Origin: Bacteroidota bacterium
GTDB taxonomy: Bacteria > Bacteroidota > Bacteroidia > Cytophagales > Cyclobacteriaceae
Assembly (NCBI GenBank): GCA_018266055.1
Contig: JAFDYT010000005.1
Coordinates: 558,001-622,000 of the forward strand
Length of the DNA: 64,000 nucleotides
Direction of reading: 5' to 3'
Shown: positions 9,771-17,755 of the stretch, one piece after another
How the letters are laid out: each line of letters opens with the position of its first letter
Position numbering within the stretch: the first letter of the stretch is position 1
The notes under the pieces: generated by a model
Database searches by the model: none
What the model saw: only the letters and a program-made list of their open reading frames with translations
Told to the model about the DNA's origin: nothing
Translations under genes and position numbers: made by a program

Positions 9771-12700
9771 GTGGCAAAACTTTTTCACGTATATCGCTCT
9801 TCGGCGGGTTCTGGTAAAACCCGCACGCTGGCCAAGGAATACCTGAGGCTGGCGTTGCGCTTTCGCTCGGATTATTTCAAACACATTCTTGCCGTGACCT
9901 TCACCAACAAGAGCACGCAGGAGATGAAAGACCGCATCATGCACTATCTTGACCGGTTTGTAAAAGGAAACCCCGATTCGCTGGCCGAAGAACTGAAAGC
10001 CGAACTTGCACTTGACCAATCTACTTTTCAGGAACGCGCACGAGAAGTGCAATCGTCGGTGCTTCATCACTATCATCAGTTTTCGATCAGCACGATCGAT
10101 GCCTTCTTTCAAAAAATTATTCGCTCCTTCACCCGTGAAGCTGGAATTCTTGGAGACTACCGGCTCGAAGTAGAACAAGATCAGGTGATGGAAGAAGTAA
10201 TCGGTACGCTGATTGACGAACTCGGATCGCACAAAGAACTTACCGACTGGGTTGTGGAACTCGCTCTGCAAAATCTTGAAAATGATCGCTCGTGGGATAT
10301 GCGCCAAAGCCTCATCGGTTTTTCGAGTGAGATTTTCCGTGAGGAATTCAAAACTGTAGAAGAAGGCATCGAAATGATTGCCCACCGAAAAAACTATTTT
10401 GTTGATACACTTCAACAGCTCAAAAAACAGAAGTTCACTTTCGTGGGAAAAGTGAAGGCCGACGCGCAGAAAGTGGTTGAGCAGTTTCATTCACTCAATC
10501 TGAGTGGCGATGATTTTAAATATGCTGGAGGCGTTTACAATTTTTTTGTAAAAGTCTCTAACATCATTTCAGTCAGTGATTTTGACGAGAAAGCGAAAGG
10601 CTCCCGGCCCGACAAGGAGTATCAGGTAGCTAAAAATTGGCCCGACAAGGATCATCCACGCTCCAGCGAAATCATCCGCATGGCGGAGACTCAGTGGATT
10701 CCAACACTGAATGAAATTCTTGAATTCAGGCGCGCCCATTATGCGGTGGCGCTTTCGGCCGAAATGGCGTTGAATAATTTTTATGCGTTTGGTTTGCTCA
10801 CCGATATTTCGCGGAAGCTGGGCGAATACAAAAAAGAAAACAACATGATGTTGCTCGCCGATGCACCGCAGTTTCTCAACGGCGTTATCCGCGACAGCGA
10901 CACGCCATTTATTTACGAGAAGGCAGGATCGTTTTACCGCAATTTTTTAATTGACGAATTTCAGGATACGTCTGGTCTGCAATGGAAGAATTTTCAACCG
11001 TTGCTCACCAATAGCCTGGACAGCGGCTATCCGTGCATGATCGTAGGCGATGTAAAGCAGGCGATCTATCGGTGGCGCGGAGGTAATCAGGATTTGCTCC
11101 AGAAAGAAGTCGAAACGGAGATGCGCGGCGATCGTACTGAAATAAAATTACTCAACAGTAATTACCGCAGCGCGAGGCAAGTAGTGTCGTTCAACAACGA
11201 GCTATTTAAGGCCATTGCAGTAAGTGCAGCACTGGAGTACAGCATGCCGCTCGATGAATATAGCGATGTAGAGCAAGCAATCACTAAAAAGGAAAATGGT
11301 TTTGTACGTGTGAATTTCATCGACGACCATGATGAAGAGAGCTGGAAGGTGGAAGCTATGCGTCAGGCAACGCTCAGGATTGAAGAGTTGCAACAATGTG
11401 GTGCCAAGCCTGAAGAGATAGCGATTTTGACTCGCACTAACCGTGAAGGAGAGGAGATGGTGAGTTATCTTCTCGAACATAAAAATTCTGATAAAGCTGT
11501 TCAGGTTTGTTGCTATGATGTGGTGTCGACCGATTCGCTGCGTATTGATAAGGCGGCGTCTGTCAATCTTATTACCGCGGCGATGACTTATTTGCTGAAC
11601 CCCGACGATGCGATTGGCCGCGCTCAACTGGCGTATGAGCATGCGCGCCTTCATGCGCCACAAAAGGAAATGGCCGACGTATTTTTTGATTCGAGCCCGC
11701 CCGTATTTGAAAGCACCTTGCCGCCCGACTTTGTATCACGCAAAGTATTTCTGAAAAAACTTCCGCTCTTCGAATTGACGGAGACGCTCATTCATATTTT
11801 TCAGTTAGGTAAATCGCCGGGGGAACTTCCTTACCTGATGGCCTTTCAGGATCAGGTGCTGGATTTTACTTTGCGTGATCGTAATGACTTGCAAACCTTT
11901 CTCGATTGGTGGATGGAATACAAAGAGAAGAAATGGATTGTAGCGCCAGACTCGGCAAGTGCCATAAAATTGTTCACGTTGCACAAAGCCAAAGGACTCC
12001 AGTTCAGGTATGTGATCATTCCATTTTGCTCATGGGCGCTTGACCACGACTCGCAGCGACCAAACTTATGGGTACAATCGGATCAATCGATTTTTAAAAC
12101 CATGGGCCATTTGCCGGTTCGTTATTCTTCTGCATTGAAGGAGTCGCTGTTTGCCAAAGATTACGAGAAAGAGCACGCCCACATTTTTTTAGATAACCTG
12201 AATTTGCTTTACGTGGCATTTACCCGCGCTGAGTTAGGGTTGATCGCGTTTGCGCCTTCCAAAGCAACGAAGGCAACCTACAACAAGTCAGTGGCTAGAC
12301 TGGTGCATGAAGCGATTCAACGTGCGCCTGCACTTAATGAGGCGTGGGGTGAGCACAGCGGTGTTTACCAATCCGGCGAGATGCTAGTCGCCGCTGAAGG
12401 AAATACCAGCGAACTAAATAGTGCGTCGCTTTCTGCCTATACTACTGGTACGTGGCGTGAAAAATTGATTGTCAAGCAATCGGCTCAAAATCAAACGGAA
12501 GAAAAAACGGAACAACGCAGGAAAATAAATTTTGGGATTTACCTTCATGCCGCGTTGTCGCAGGTGAAGTATGCTGAGGATATTCCCAAAGCGATTGCCA
12601 GAATGGAATCGGACGGAACCATTCATTCAAACGAAAAAGAAAGCGTGCTGCAGGGATTGTTGTTGCTGTTGAAAAATCCACAGGTAGCGGATTGGTTTTC

Positions 12701-12992
12701 CAACCAATGGGAAGTGCGCAACGAAACGCACGCCCTTTTGCCAGGCGGTGTTGAGTTTCGCATCGATCGTTTATTGATCAAAGGAAATCATGCCGTGGTG
12801 ATTGACTTTAAAACCGGCACTCCTTCACGAGCCGATCAGAAGCAGATTACGGAATATTGCACGATGCTCAACCAGATGGGCTTTACTACAGAAGGTTATT
12901 TGCTTTACCTTCGTGAAGGCGAAGTAGTCAATGTGCTGCCGCCAAAGAAATCGAAGAAGAAAAATGAACAACAACTGGGGTTGGAGTTTTAA
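9771..12992 (+). CDS. AddA/RecB-like UvrD helicase with C-terminal PD-(D/E)XK nuclease
   Basis: 1073 residues from a GTG start. Superfamily 1 motifs occur in order: Walker A SSAGSGKTRT (10-19), DEFQDT (395-400), VGDVKQAIYRWRGG, NSNYRSARQVVSFN, TLHKAKGLQFRYV and LYVAFTRAE (about 813-821). The C-terminus carries a complete RecB-type nuclease: Glu995, Asp999, Asp1012-x-Lys1014 in VIDFKTG, and a following QITEY. Such proteins unwind and resect double-strand breaks, normally as AddA with an AddB partner. No AddB gene is next to it; the downstream neighbour is a YkgJ protein 9 nt away. The length fits the Bacteroidota AddA form. Confidence 0.88.
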   Translation: MAKLFHVYRSSAGSGKTRTLAKEYLRLALRFRSDYFKHILAVTFTNKSTQEMKDRIMHYLDRFVKGNPDSLAEELKAELALDQSTFQERAREVQSSVLHHYHQFSISTIDAFFQKIIRSFTREAGILGDYRLEVEQDQVMEEVIGTLIDELGSHKELTDWVVELALQNLENDRSWDMRQSLIGFSSEIFREEFKTVEEGIEMIAHRKNYFVDTLQQLKKQKFTFVGKVKADAQKVVEQFHSLNLSGDDFKYAGGVYNFFVKVSNIISVSDFDEKAKGSRPDKEYQVAKNWPDKDHPRSSEIIRMAETQWIPTLNEILEFRRAHYAVALSAEMALNNFYAFGLLTDISRKLGEYKKENNMMLLADAPQFLNGVIRDSDTPFIYEKAGSFYRNFLIDEFQDTSGLQWKNFQPLLTNSLDSGYPCMIVGDVKQAIYRWRGGNQDLLQKEVETEMRGDRTEIKLLNSNYRSARQVVSFNNELFKAIAVSAALEYSMPLDEYSDVEQAITKKENGFVRVNFIDDHDEESWKVEAMRQATLRIEELQQCGAKPEEIAILTRTNREGEEMVSYLLEHKNSDKAVQVCCYDVVSTDSLRIDKAASVNLITAAMTYLLNPDDAIGRAQLAYEHARLHAPQKEMADVFFDSSPPVFESTLPPDFVSRKVFLKKLPLFELTETLIHIFQLGKSPGELPYLMAFQDQVLDFTLRDRNDLQTFLDWWMEYKEKKWIVAPDSASAIKLFTLHKAKGLQFRYVIIPFCSWALDHDSQRPNLWVQSDQSIFKTMGHLPVRYSSALKESLFAKDYEKEHAHIFLDNLNLLYVAFTRAELGLIAFAPSKATKATYNKSVARLVHEAIQRAPALNEAWGEHSGVYQSGEMLVAAEGNTSELNSASLSAYTTGTWREKLIVKQSAQNQTEEKTEQRRKINFGIYLHAALSQVKYAEDIPKAIARMESDGTIHSNEKESVLQGLLLLLKNPQVADWFSNQWEVRNETHALLPGGVEFRIDRLLIKGNHAVVIDFKTGTPSRADQKQITEYCTMLNQMGFTTEGYLLYLREGEVVNVLPPKKSKKKNEQQLGLEF

Positions 12993-13001
12993 TTTCTGAC
13001 T

Positions 13002-13574
13002 ATGGATGAATTGCATGAAAAAGTAAAAGCTGTGGAAGTAGTGCTGAGTCGTCTTGATGCTGAGATCGCCCGGTTTCAGCAGGCGAGCACGCTGCACTGC
13101 AAACACGGTTGCGGAAAATGCTGCTTCAAGTCCGACATTGAAGCCACGCCGCTTGAGTTTCTGCCGTTTGCTTTTCATTTGTACCTCACCGATCAGGCTG
13201 AAGCCTGGCTTGAAAAGCTCAAGGATTCTGATCAAGCGTTGTGCGTGATCCTAAACCCTACGCAAGCCGGCGCTGGGTTGTGCTCGCAATATCCTTACCG
13301 CGGGCTGATCTGCAGGTTGTTTGGCTACTCGGCCCGTACCAACAAGTACGGAAAGCCCGAGCTTATCACGTGTCAGATTATCAAAACGGAGCAGGCGATT
13401 CCTGTTGCGGCCGTGGAGGCGAAATTGGGCAATGGCTATGAAATCCCGATCATGAGCCAGTATTACATGCAGTTGGCGTCTATAGACTTTGATATGGCTC
13501 GTGAATTTTATCCGATCAACAAAGCCATGCGCACTGCCATCGAAACAGTGCTGCATTATTACGCTTATCGCTAA
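13002..13574 (+). CDS. YkgJ family cysteine-cluster protein
   Basis: 190 residues. The cysteine cluster HCKHGCGKCCFKSD near residue 30, plus later cysteines in GAGLCSQYPYRGLICRLFG and ITCQIIK, matches the YkgJ/UPF0153 putative Zn- or Fe-chelating family, whose function is unknown. The CxxxCxxCC arrangement is intact. The gene starts 9 nt after the helicase-nuclease stop and is probably cotranscribed with it. Some members are linked to metal handling or methylation enzymes, but nothing here points to a particular role. Confidence 0.85.
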   Translation: MDELHEKVKAVEVVLSRLDAEIARFQQASTLHCKHGCGKCCFKSDIEATPLEFLPFAFHLYLTDQAEAWLEKLKDSDQALCVILNPTQAGAGLCSQYPYRGLICRLFGYSARTNKYGKPELITCQIIKTEQAIPVAAVEAKLGNGYEIPIMSQYYMQLASIDFDMAREFYPINKAMRTAIETVLHYYAYR

Positions 13575-13634
13575 TACATTCGTTTGGCTTCGTTTGCTTC
13601 AGGCCTAACTTAGAAATTAGTAAGGGCAAAAAAC

Positions 13635-13838
13635 TCAATAGTAAAATCGAGCCCTGTGCGGAATTTTATCCCACACCTTTTGCAGAAGTGCCGCAGGTTG
13701 AACTTTTCGGGTAGGAAGCACTTTGCCTGTCTTTTCTTTTACAAATGCCGTGTCTTTAAAATAAACTGACGCTACAAGAATCGCTGCGGCCACCAGAACG
13801 CCTAACAAGAGAAGCAATGTTTTGTGAGCAGATTTCAT
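13635..13838 (-). CDS. Small single-pass membrane protein, unknown
   Basis: 67 residues from the ATG at 13838 (MKSAHKTLLLLLGVLVAAAI). The reading frame is open for 26 codons upstream, but that part has no protein-like character and lacks the natural basic-then-hydrophobic start. Residues 9-27 form one transmembrane helix or uncleaved signal anchor. The remainder is basic, with KVWDKIPHRARFYY at the C-terminus. It faces the YkgJ gene convergently and is divergent from the thioredoxin gene. No family is recognised. Confidence 0.55.
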   Translation of the reverse strand: MKSAHKTLLLLLGVLVAAAILVASVYFKDTAFVKEKTGKVLPTRKVQPAALLQKVWDKIPHRARFYY

Positions 13839-14034
13839 TGAGCAATCAGTATCGGAACACCAGTAATAATTACACGACGAAATTACCAACAGCCTGCCAT
13901 TCCTGAAATCGTCCAAAACGGGGTAAATCCAGCTTGGTCATAGGCCAAAATGCCCTGATTTAAAGAATATGGCTACATTTTTGTATGTGCAGTTTCTGGT
14001 TACGAACCTATCATGGGAATAATTTAAAGAACGC

Positions 14035-14042
14035 TAACTTTG
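14035..14042 (+). promoter_or_regulatory. -7 box (TAACTTTG) for the thioredoxin gene
   Basis: TAACTTTG is an exact TAnnTTTG match 15 nt before the ATG at 14058. The TTG at the canonical -33 distance is missing. Confidence 0.5.
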
Positions 14043-14057
14043 CAAATCGAAAATTGT

Positions 14058-14651
14058 ATGAGAAGAAGCTTGTTACTCCTCGTGTCTGTAGCCTGTATTT
14101 CAGCAACGCTGAATGCTCAGACGCCAAAATCACCCGCCACCACTACAGTAAAATGGATGACGTTTGAACAGGCCGTTGAAAAATCCAAAACCGAAAAGAG
14201 AAAGATTTTTATCGACGTGTTTACCGAATGGTGCGGTTGGTGCAAGGTAATGGACAAAAACACGTTTCCTGATCCGGAAGTAGCGAAGCTGCTCAATGAA
14301 AAATTCTATCCGGTAAAATTCGATGCCGAGCAAACTGAAGATGTTGTATTTCGCGGCACCACTTTTAAATTCATTCCTTACGGGAACAAAGGAACGCACC
14401 AATTGGCGGCGGCGCTTCTCAACAACCAGCTGAGCTATCCCAATTTTGTTTTTATGGATGAAGAATTCCGCATCATCCCGATTATTCAGGGCTACACCTC
14501 GCTGCCCGGATATCGCAAACCCGAAGAGTTTCACATTTTCCTGAGCTTTGTATCAGGCGATTTTTATCAGAAGCTGAACATTCAGGATTACCAAAAACAA
14601 TACAAATCGCCGTACAACACTTCTACCCAAACCGGTGCTGGCAATAACTAA
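14058..14651 (+). CDS. Exported thioredoxin-like protein
   Basis: 197 residues from the ATG at 14058; an upstream in-frame TTG would disrupt the signal peptide MRRSLLLLVSVACISATLNAQ. The mature part has a thioredoxin fold of the DUF255/thioredoxin_7 type with the redox motif EWCGWCKVM near residue 60 and the cis-proline region LSYPNFVFMDEEF. It is probably periplasmic or outer-envelope, reducing or isomerising disulfides. Compared with classical thioredoxin it has an extra loop around YGNKGTHQLAAALLN and a low-complexity Ser/Thr/Asn-rich tail. Single gene with its own -7 element. The substrate is unknown. Confidence 0.85.
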   Translation: MRRSLLLLVSVACISATLNAQTPKSPATTTVKWMTFEQAVEKSKTEKRKIFIDVFTEWCGWCKVMDKNTFPDPEVAKLLNEKFYPVKFDAEQTEDVVFRGTTFKFIPYGNKGTHQLAAALLNNQLSYPNFVFMDEEFRIIPIIQGYTSLPGYRKPEEFHIFLSFVSGDFYQKLNIQDYQKQYKSPYNTSTQTGAGNN

Positions 14652-14660
14652 GAAAAGGAA

Positions 14661-14692
14661 ATAAAAAAAGTCTGCGCCGTGGCACAGACTTT
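14661..14692 (-). terminator. Rho-independent terminator for the 48-residue membrane protein gene
   Basis: An 8-bp perfect stem AAAGTCTG/CAGACTTT (14667-14674 and 14685-14692) is followed, on the minus strand, by a run of seven T. On the plus strand there is no T-run, so it mainly serves the minus-strand gene ending at 14718. Confidence 0.75.
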
Positions 14693-14717
14693 CCCAGTAT
14701 TAATTAAAAGCGGAGGC

Positions 14718-14864
14718 TTATTTCAATTTGTACTTGTCCTGCTCTTTTTGAGTTTTCTTGTTGTCAATGTAGCTAAGGCCGGCAGCCAATCCTACAATCA
14801 GGGCAACGATAACCATAAATACGTTTGCGCCGTCTCCTACATTTTGATTGAAAATGAAATCCAT
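14718..14864 (-). CDS. 48-residue single-pass membrane protein
   Basis: Reads from ATG at 14864 to TAA at 14718: MDFIFNQNVGDGANVFMVIV, then a hydrophobic helix through ALIVGLAAGLSYI, then a highly charged tail DNKKTQKEQDKYKLK. It is too short for usual ORF callers, but it has a TATCTTTG promoter element 24 nt upstream and a strong terminator downstream, so it is a complete transcription unit. The layout (short N-terminus, one helix, charged cytoplasmic tail) resembles accessory subunits of membrane complexes or small regulatory proteins. No family is recognised. Confidence 0.7.
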   Translation of the reverse strand: MDFIFNQNVGDGANVFMVIVALIVGLAAGLSYIDNKKTQKEQDKYKLK

Positions 14865-14887
14865 AGATTCAGTTTTTAAGATGGCTT

Positions 14888-14895
14888 CAAAGATA
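14888..14895 (-). promoter_or_regulatory. -7 box (TATCTTTG) for the 48-residue membrane protein
   Basis: Minus-strand TATCTTTG, an exact TAnnTTTG match placed 23 nt before the ATG at 14864. No clear -33 TTG. Confidence 0.5.
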
Positions 14896-14941
14896 AAGGC
14901 TTCCGCCGAATTGGGAAAGGAAGTGAATTAAAAATTTGGGC

Positions 14942-15481
14942 CTAAATGCCTAATTCCTGCCGGTTTTGCCTCAACGTTTCAATAATAAAAGTAACGTGGT
15001 CGGCCAGTTCTACGCCAAAAAGCTCGGCGCCTTTGCTCACCTCATACCGGTCAACTTTGGCCGCAAACCCCTTGTCTTTTAGTTTCTTAAGTACCGATTT
15101 CGTTTCCAGCGACTGGATGCCGTCGGGCCGCACCTGGCAGCAGGCCACGATAAACCCTGTGATCTCATCGCAGGCGATCAGGGCTTTGTCCAACAGGGTT
15201 TCATAGGGTACATTCCAGTGGGTATAATGAGCCAATATAGCGTGGGCGATTTCCAGTTCACCCATACTTTTCAATTTATCTACGATCACGTTAGGATGCT
15301 GATCGGGAAAGGCCTCGTAGTCGGCGTCGTGCAGTAGCCCGGCTATGGCCCACTGTTCCTGGTTTTCACCCAATTTCTTTGCATACGCTTCCATCACCAG
15401 TTCTACGGTGCGCATGTGGCGAAGTAAGCTTTCACTTTTAGTCAGCGATTGTAGAATCGCAAACGCTTCTTGACGGTTCAT
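14942..15481 (-). CDS. HD-domain hydrolase
   Basis: 179 residues. It has the HD phosphohydrolase metal-binding pattern: His22 in LLRHMRT, His51-Asp52 in AGLLHDADYEAFPDQHP and a distal Asp in ACDEITGFI. HD proteins are metal-dependent phosphatases or phosphodiesterases acting on nucleotides. This short predicted-hydrolase form is common but its substrate is not known. It starts 2 nt after the stop of the TPR gene, so the two form an operon. Cytoplasmic. Confidence 0.85.
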   Translation of the reverse strand: MNRQEAFAILQSLTKSESLLRHMRTVELVMEAYAKKLGENQEQWAIAGLLHDADYEAFPDQHPNVIVDKLKSMGELEIAHAILAHYTHWNVPYETLLDKALIACDEITGFIVACCQVRPDGIQSLETKSVLKKLKDKGFAAKVDRYEVSKGAELFGVELADHVTFIIETLRQNRQELGI

Positions 15482-15483
15482 AT

Positions 15484-16614
15484 CTATTTTTTGCGATGCC
15501 AGAATAGGTTGAATGCACCGATGACTACAATGCCCGCCAAGACCATGATGGTGATCACCATTCGCGTGTTACGCAATTCCAGTCCTTGAATCGTACTGTC
15601 TTTTTTCAGGGCTTCAACTTCCTTTTCTTTTTCCTGAAGATCCAGCGCGATTTCCATTTGGGCAATTTTGCGACTGCTTTCTTCACCGTAAATTTTTTCC
15701 TTCGCTTTGTCGTAGCTCACCATTGTCTCATACGCTTCCTTCATTTTTCCTTGCTTGGAATAGTTGCCCGCCATGTTTTTCAAAATCTGCGGCTCATACA
15801 CGTAAGCCTGCAGATCTTTGCAGAGTGTAAGCGCACTGTCGAAGTAAACTTGTGCTTTGGCGCCCTGACCCGATTTGGAATACACCTCACCAAGGTTGGC
15901 GAAAGCATTGAGCATTGTGCTTTGGTTATTTTCTTTCTTAGCCAGCCGGAGCGCGCGGCCATAAAATTCAATAGCCTTGGGGAAGTTGCCTTGACGGAAA
16001 TATAAATTGCCGATGTTGTTGACAGGATCAGAATATACTTTGTTGATTTGGTCGCTGATCTGCGAAGCTTGCGAGTAATATTTCAGTGCTTGTTCAAACA
16101 ATTGCAAATCGCTGTGCAGGTTGCCAAGATTATTCAACGAACCAATGATTTTAGGCTTGTCGTTCAGTTGATTGAATAGCTTGTATGACTCTTCGAAATA
16201 TTTCATCGCCTGGCCATAATCTTTCTTTAAAGAATAGATTGTGCCGATGTTATTCTTGGTAGTAGCGATGCCTTCCTGATTATTTATTTTCTCATAAAGA
16301 TGCAGGGCAATGAGATAATACTCCAGGCCTTTTTCAAGCGCGCCCTGATTGCGATAGGATACACCTAGGTTATTGTAGGAGGCAGCCATGCCTTTCTCGT
16401 CGTTGATCTCAGAGGCCAGCGTAAGCGCTTCGCGGGTGTAGCCAATCGCCTTCACCGGATCAGAGTTGATGTAGGCTCTGAATAGTTCGTTTAACGTTTT
16501 TACTTTTTTGTCGCCAGTGGCGGTTTTCAAGGCATTTTCGAGGCTATCGGTTGGGCTGCAATACGCCGTAACCGAGACAAAAACCAAGACAGCAAAAAAG
16601 AAGTATTTTCTCAT
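15484..16614 (-). CDS. TPR protein with signal peptide and C-terminal membrane anchor (sensor-like, no output domain)
   Basis: 376 residues from ATG at 16614 (MRKYFFFAVLVFVSVTAYC, signal peptide); an upstream in-frame ATG would bury that signal. Roughly seven tetratricopeptide repeats span residues 45-300 (for example AASYNNLGVSYRNQGALEKG). A coiled-coil segment rich in Glu/Lys and one transmembrane helix (MVITIMVLAGIVVIGAF) follow, then HRKK and the stop. This is the layout of the periplasmic sensor half of Bacteroidota TPR histidine kinases or LuxR regulators, but the cytoplasmic output domain is absent. Likely periplasmic and membrane-tethered. It may act through protein contacts with a partner encoded elsewhere. 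Confidence 0.85.
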   Translation of the reverse strand: MRKYFFFAVLVFVSVTAYCSPTDSLENALKTATGDKKVKTLNELFRAYINSDPVKAIGYTREALTLASEINDEKGMAASYNNLGVSYRNQGALEKGLEYYLIALHLYEKINNQEGIATTKNNIGTIYSLKKDYGQAMKYFEESYKLFNQLNDKPKIIGSLNNLGNLHSDLQLFEQALKYYSQASQISDQINKVYSDPVNNIGNLYFRQGNFPKAIEFYGRALRLAKKENNQSTMLNAFANLGEVYSKSGQGAKAQVYFDSALTLCKDLQAYVYEPQILKNMAGNYSKQGKMKEAYETMVSYDKAKEKIYGEESSRKIAQMEIALDLQEKEKEVEALKKDSTIQGLELRNTRMVITIMVLAGIVVIGAFNLFWHRKK

Positions 16615-16635
16615 GACTTTTTCCTGATCAAGATT

Positions 16636-16643
16636 CAAAATTA
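16636..16643 (-). promoter_or_regulatory. -7 box (TAATTTTG) for the TPR-HD operon
   Basis: Minus-strand TAATTTTG matches TAnnTTTG and lies 21 nt before the ATG at 16614, inside the divergent intergenic region. No TTG at the canonical distance. Confidence 0.4.
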
Positions 16644-16760
16644 AGACTTTTATCCTGTAAAACGTAACCCGATTCCATTTACCTGCGGTACCCCGATGAT
16701 GTGAATTGCAATGGAATTTGCAGAGATATTCCTGTATTTTTCAAGAAAAATTAACAAAGG

Positions 16761-17255
16761 ATGAAATACTGCCTCCACACTCTTGCAATTTTTCTGACTG
16801 CAATCACGGCTGGCGTCGCTCAGTCGGCGGCAGAAAAGGAAGCGATTATGAAGCCCGTTACCCTTTTATTTGCGGCAATGCAAAAAGGCGATAGCGCGAT
16901 GCTGCGCAAAGCGTTTGCCAGCGACGTGACGATGGCTACGATTGGCCGCGACAAAAACGGCAAAACCTTTATTCAACACGAATCGTCGATCAAAGATTTT
17001 CAAAAAGCAATTGGCACACCGCACGCCGAGACCTACAACGAAATGATCTGGGGTGAAAAAATTCTCGTCGATGGCGACTTTGCCCAAGTATGGACGAGCT
17101 ATGCTTTTTATCTTGGCAAGAAATTCAGCCACTGCGGTGTAGATGCCTTTAACCTTGTGCGCGAAAATGGCGAATGGAAAATTTTCCACCTGGCTGACAC
17201 GCGCCAGCGCGAAGGATGTTCCGTGCCTGACCACATTAAAAAACTAGTTGAATAA
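16761..17255 (+). CDS. Exported NTF2-like (SnoaL/DUF4440-type) protein
   Basis: 164 residues with a signal peptide (MKYCLHTLAIFLTAITAGVAQ). The body is a cone-shaped NTF2-like domain: helix FAAMQKGDSAMLRKAFASDV, then strands ending in DFAQVWTSYAFYLGKKFSHCGVDAF and ENGEWKIFHLADTRQREGC. The fold hosts enzymes and ligand-binding proteins; many periplasmic members have no known function. Two cysteines near the C-terminus could form a disulfide. Its stop TAA shares an A with the ATG of the downstream phosphatase gene, so the two are translationally coupled. Confidence 0.82.
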   Translation: MKYCLHTLAIFLTAITAGVAQSAAEKEAIMKPVTLLFAAMQKGDSAMLRKAFASDVTMATIGRDKNGKTFIQHESSIKDFQKAIGTPHAETYNEMIWGEKILVDGDFAQVWTSYAFYLGKKFSHCGVDAFNLVRENGEWKIFHLADTRQREGCSVPDHIKKLVE

Positions 17256-17755
17256 TGATGCGGCGCGCTCTTCTTATTTGTATTGCTCTTGTATTGGGGG
17301 CTGAAGTCTTTTCCCAAGACAAGCTCACTACATTTATATTAGTTCGACATGCGGAGAAGATGATGGACGGATCTAAAAACCCCGCGCTCACCGAAATAGG
17401 CATGCAACGCGCGCAGCGACTCGTGACACTTCTGGCAAAGACTCAGGTAGATGCGATTTATTCCACCAATTTTCAGCGAACGCAACAAACGGTTTCGCCG
17501 TTAGCGAAAGCCAAAGGACTTTCCATTTCTACTTACGATCCTTCCGGTATGATTGCGATCGATAAAATTTTTGCAGAGCATGCCGGACATACGGTAGTGA
17601 TTTGTGGTCACTCCAACAATATTCCTTCCATTGTCAATTACCTGACGGCTTCGCAGAAATTCAATGACTTTGCGGATGACGAATATGGGAATATCCTGAT
17701 CGTGACGGTTTCGTCGATTGGCAAATCTGCCTCTGTTACCTGGCTGAGTTATTGA
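17255..17755 (+). CDS. Exported histidine phosphatase (SixA/PGM-like)
   Basis: 166 residues. A signal peptide (MMRRALLICIALVLGAEVFS) is followed by the phosphohistidine motif LVRHAEKM near residue 32 and the second conserved His in VVICGHSNNIPSIVNYL, so the branched histidine phosphatase active site is complete. Family knowledge: dephosphorylation of small metabolites or phosphoproteins; the periplasmic short form has no assigned substrate. The TAATG junction couples it to the NTF2-like gene. A second ATG 3 nt downstream could also serve. The last 7 nt overlap the convergent PorP/OmpA gene. Confidence 0.87.
   Translation: MMRRALLICIALVLGAEVFSQDKLTTFILVRHAEKMMDGSKNPALTEIGMQRAQRLVTLLAKTQVDAIYSTNFQRTQQTVSPLAKAKGLSISTYDPSGMIAIDKIFAEHAGHTVVICGHSNNIPSIVNYLTASQKFNDFADDEYGNILIVTVSSIGKSASVTWLSY

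Noticed and set aside
9708-10490. 260-codon minus-strand frame
   Set aside because: Lies entirely antisense to the conserved helicase-nuclease gene and has no recognisable motif.
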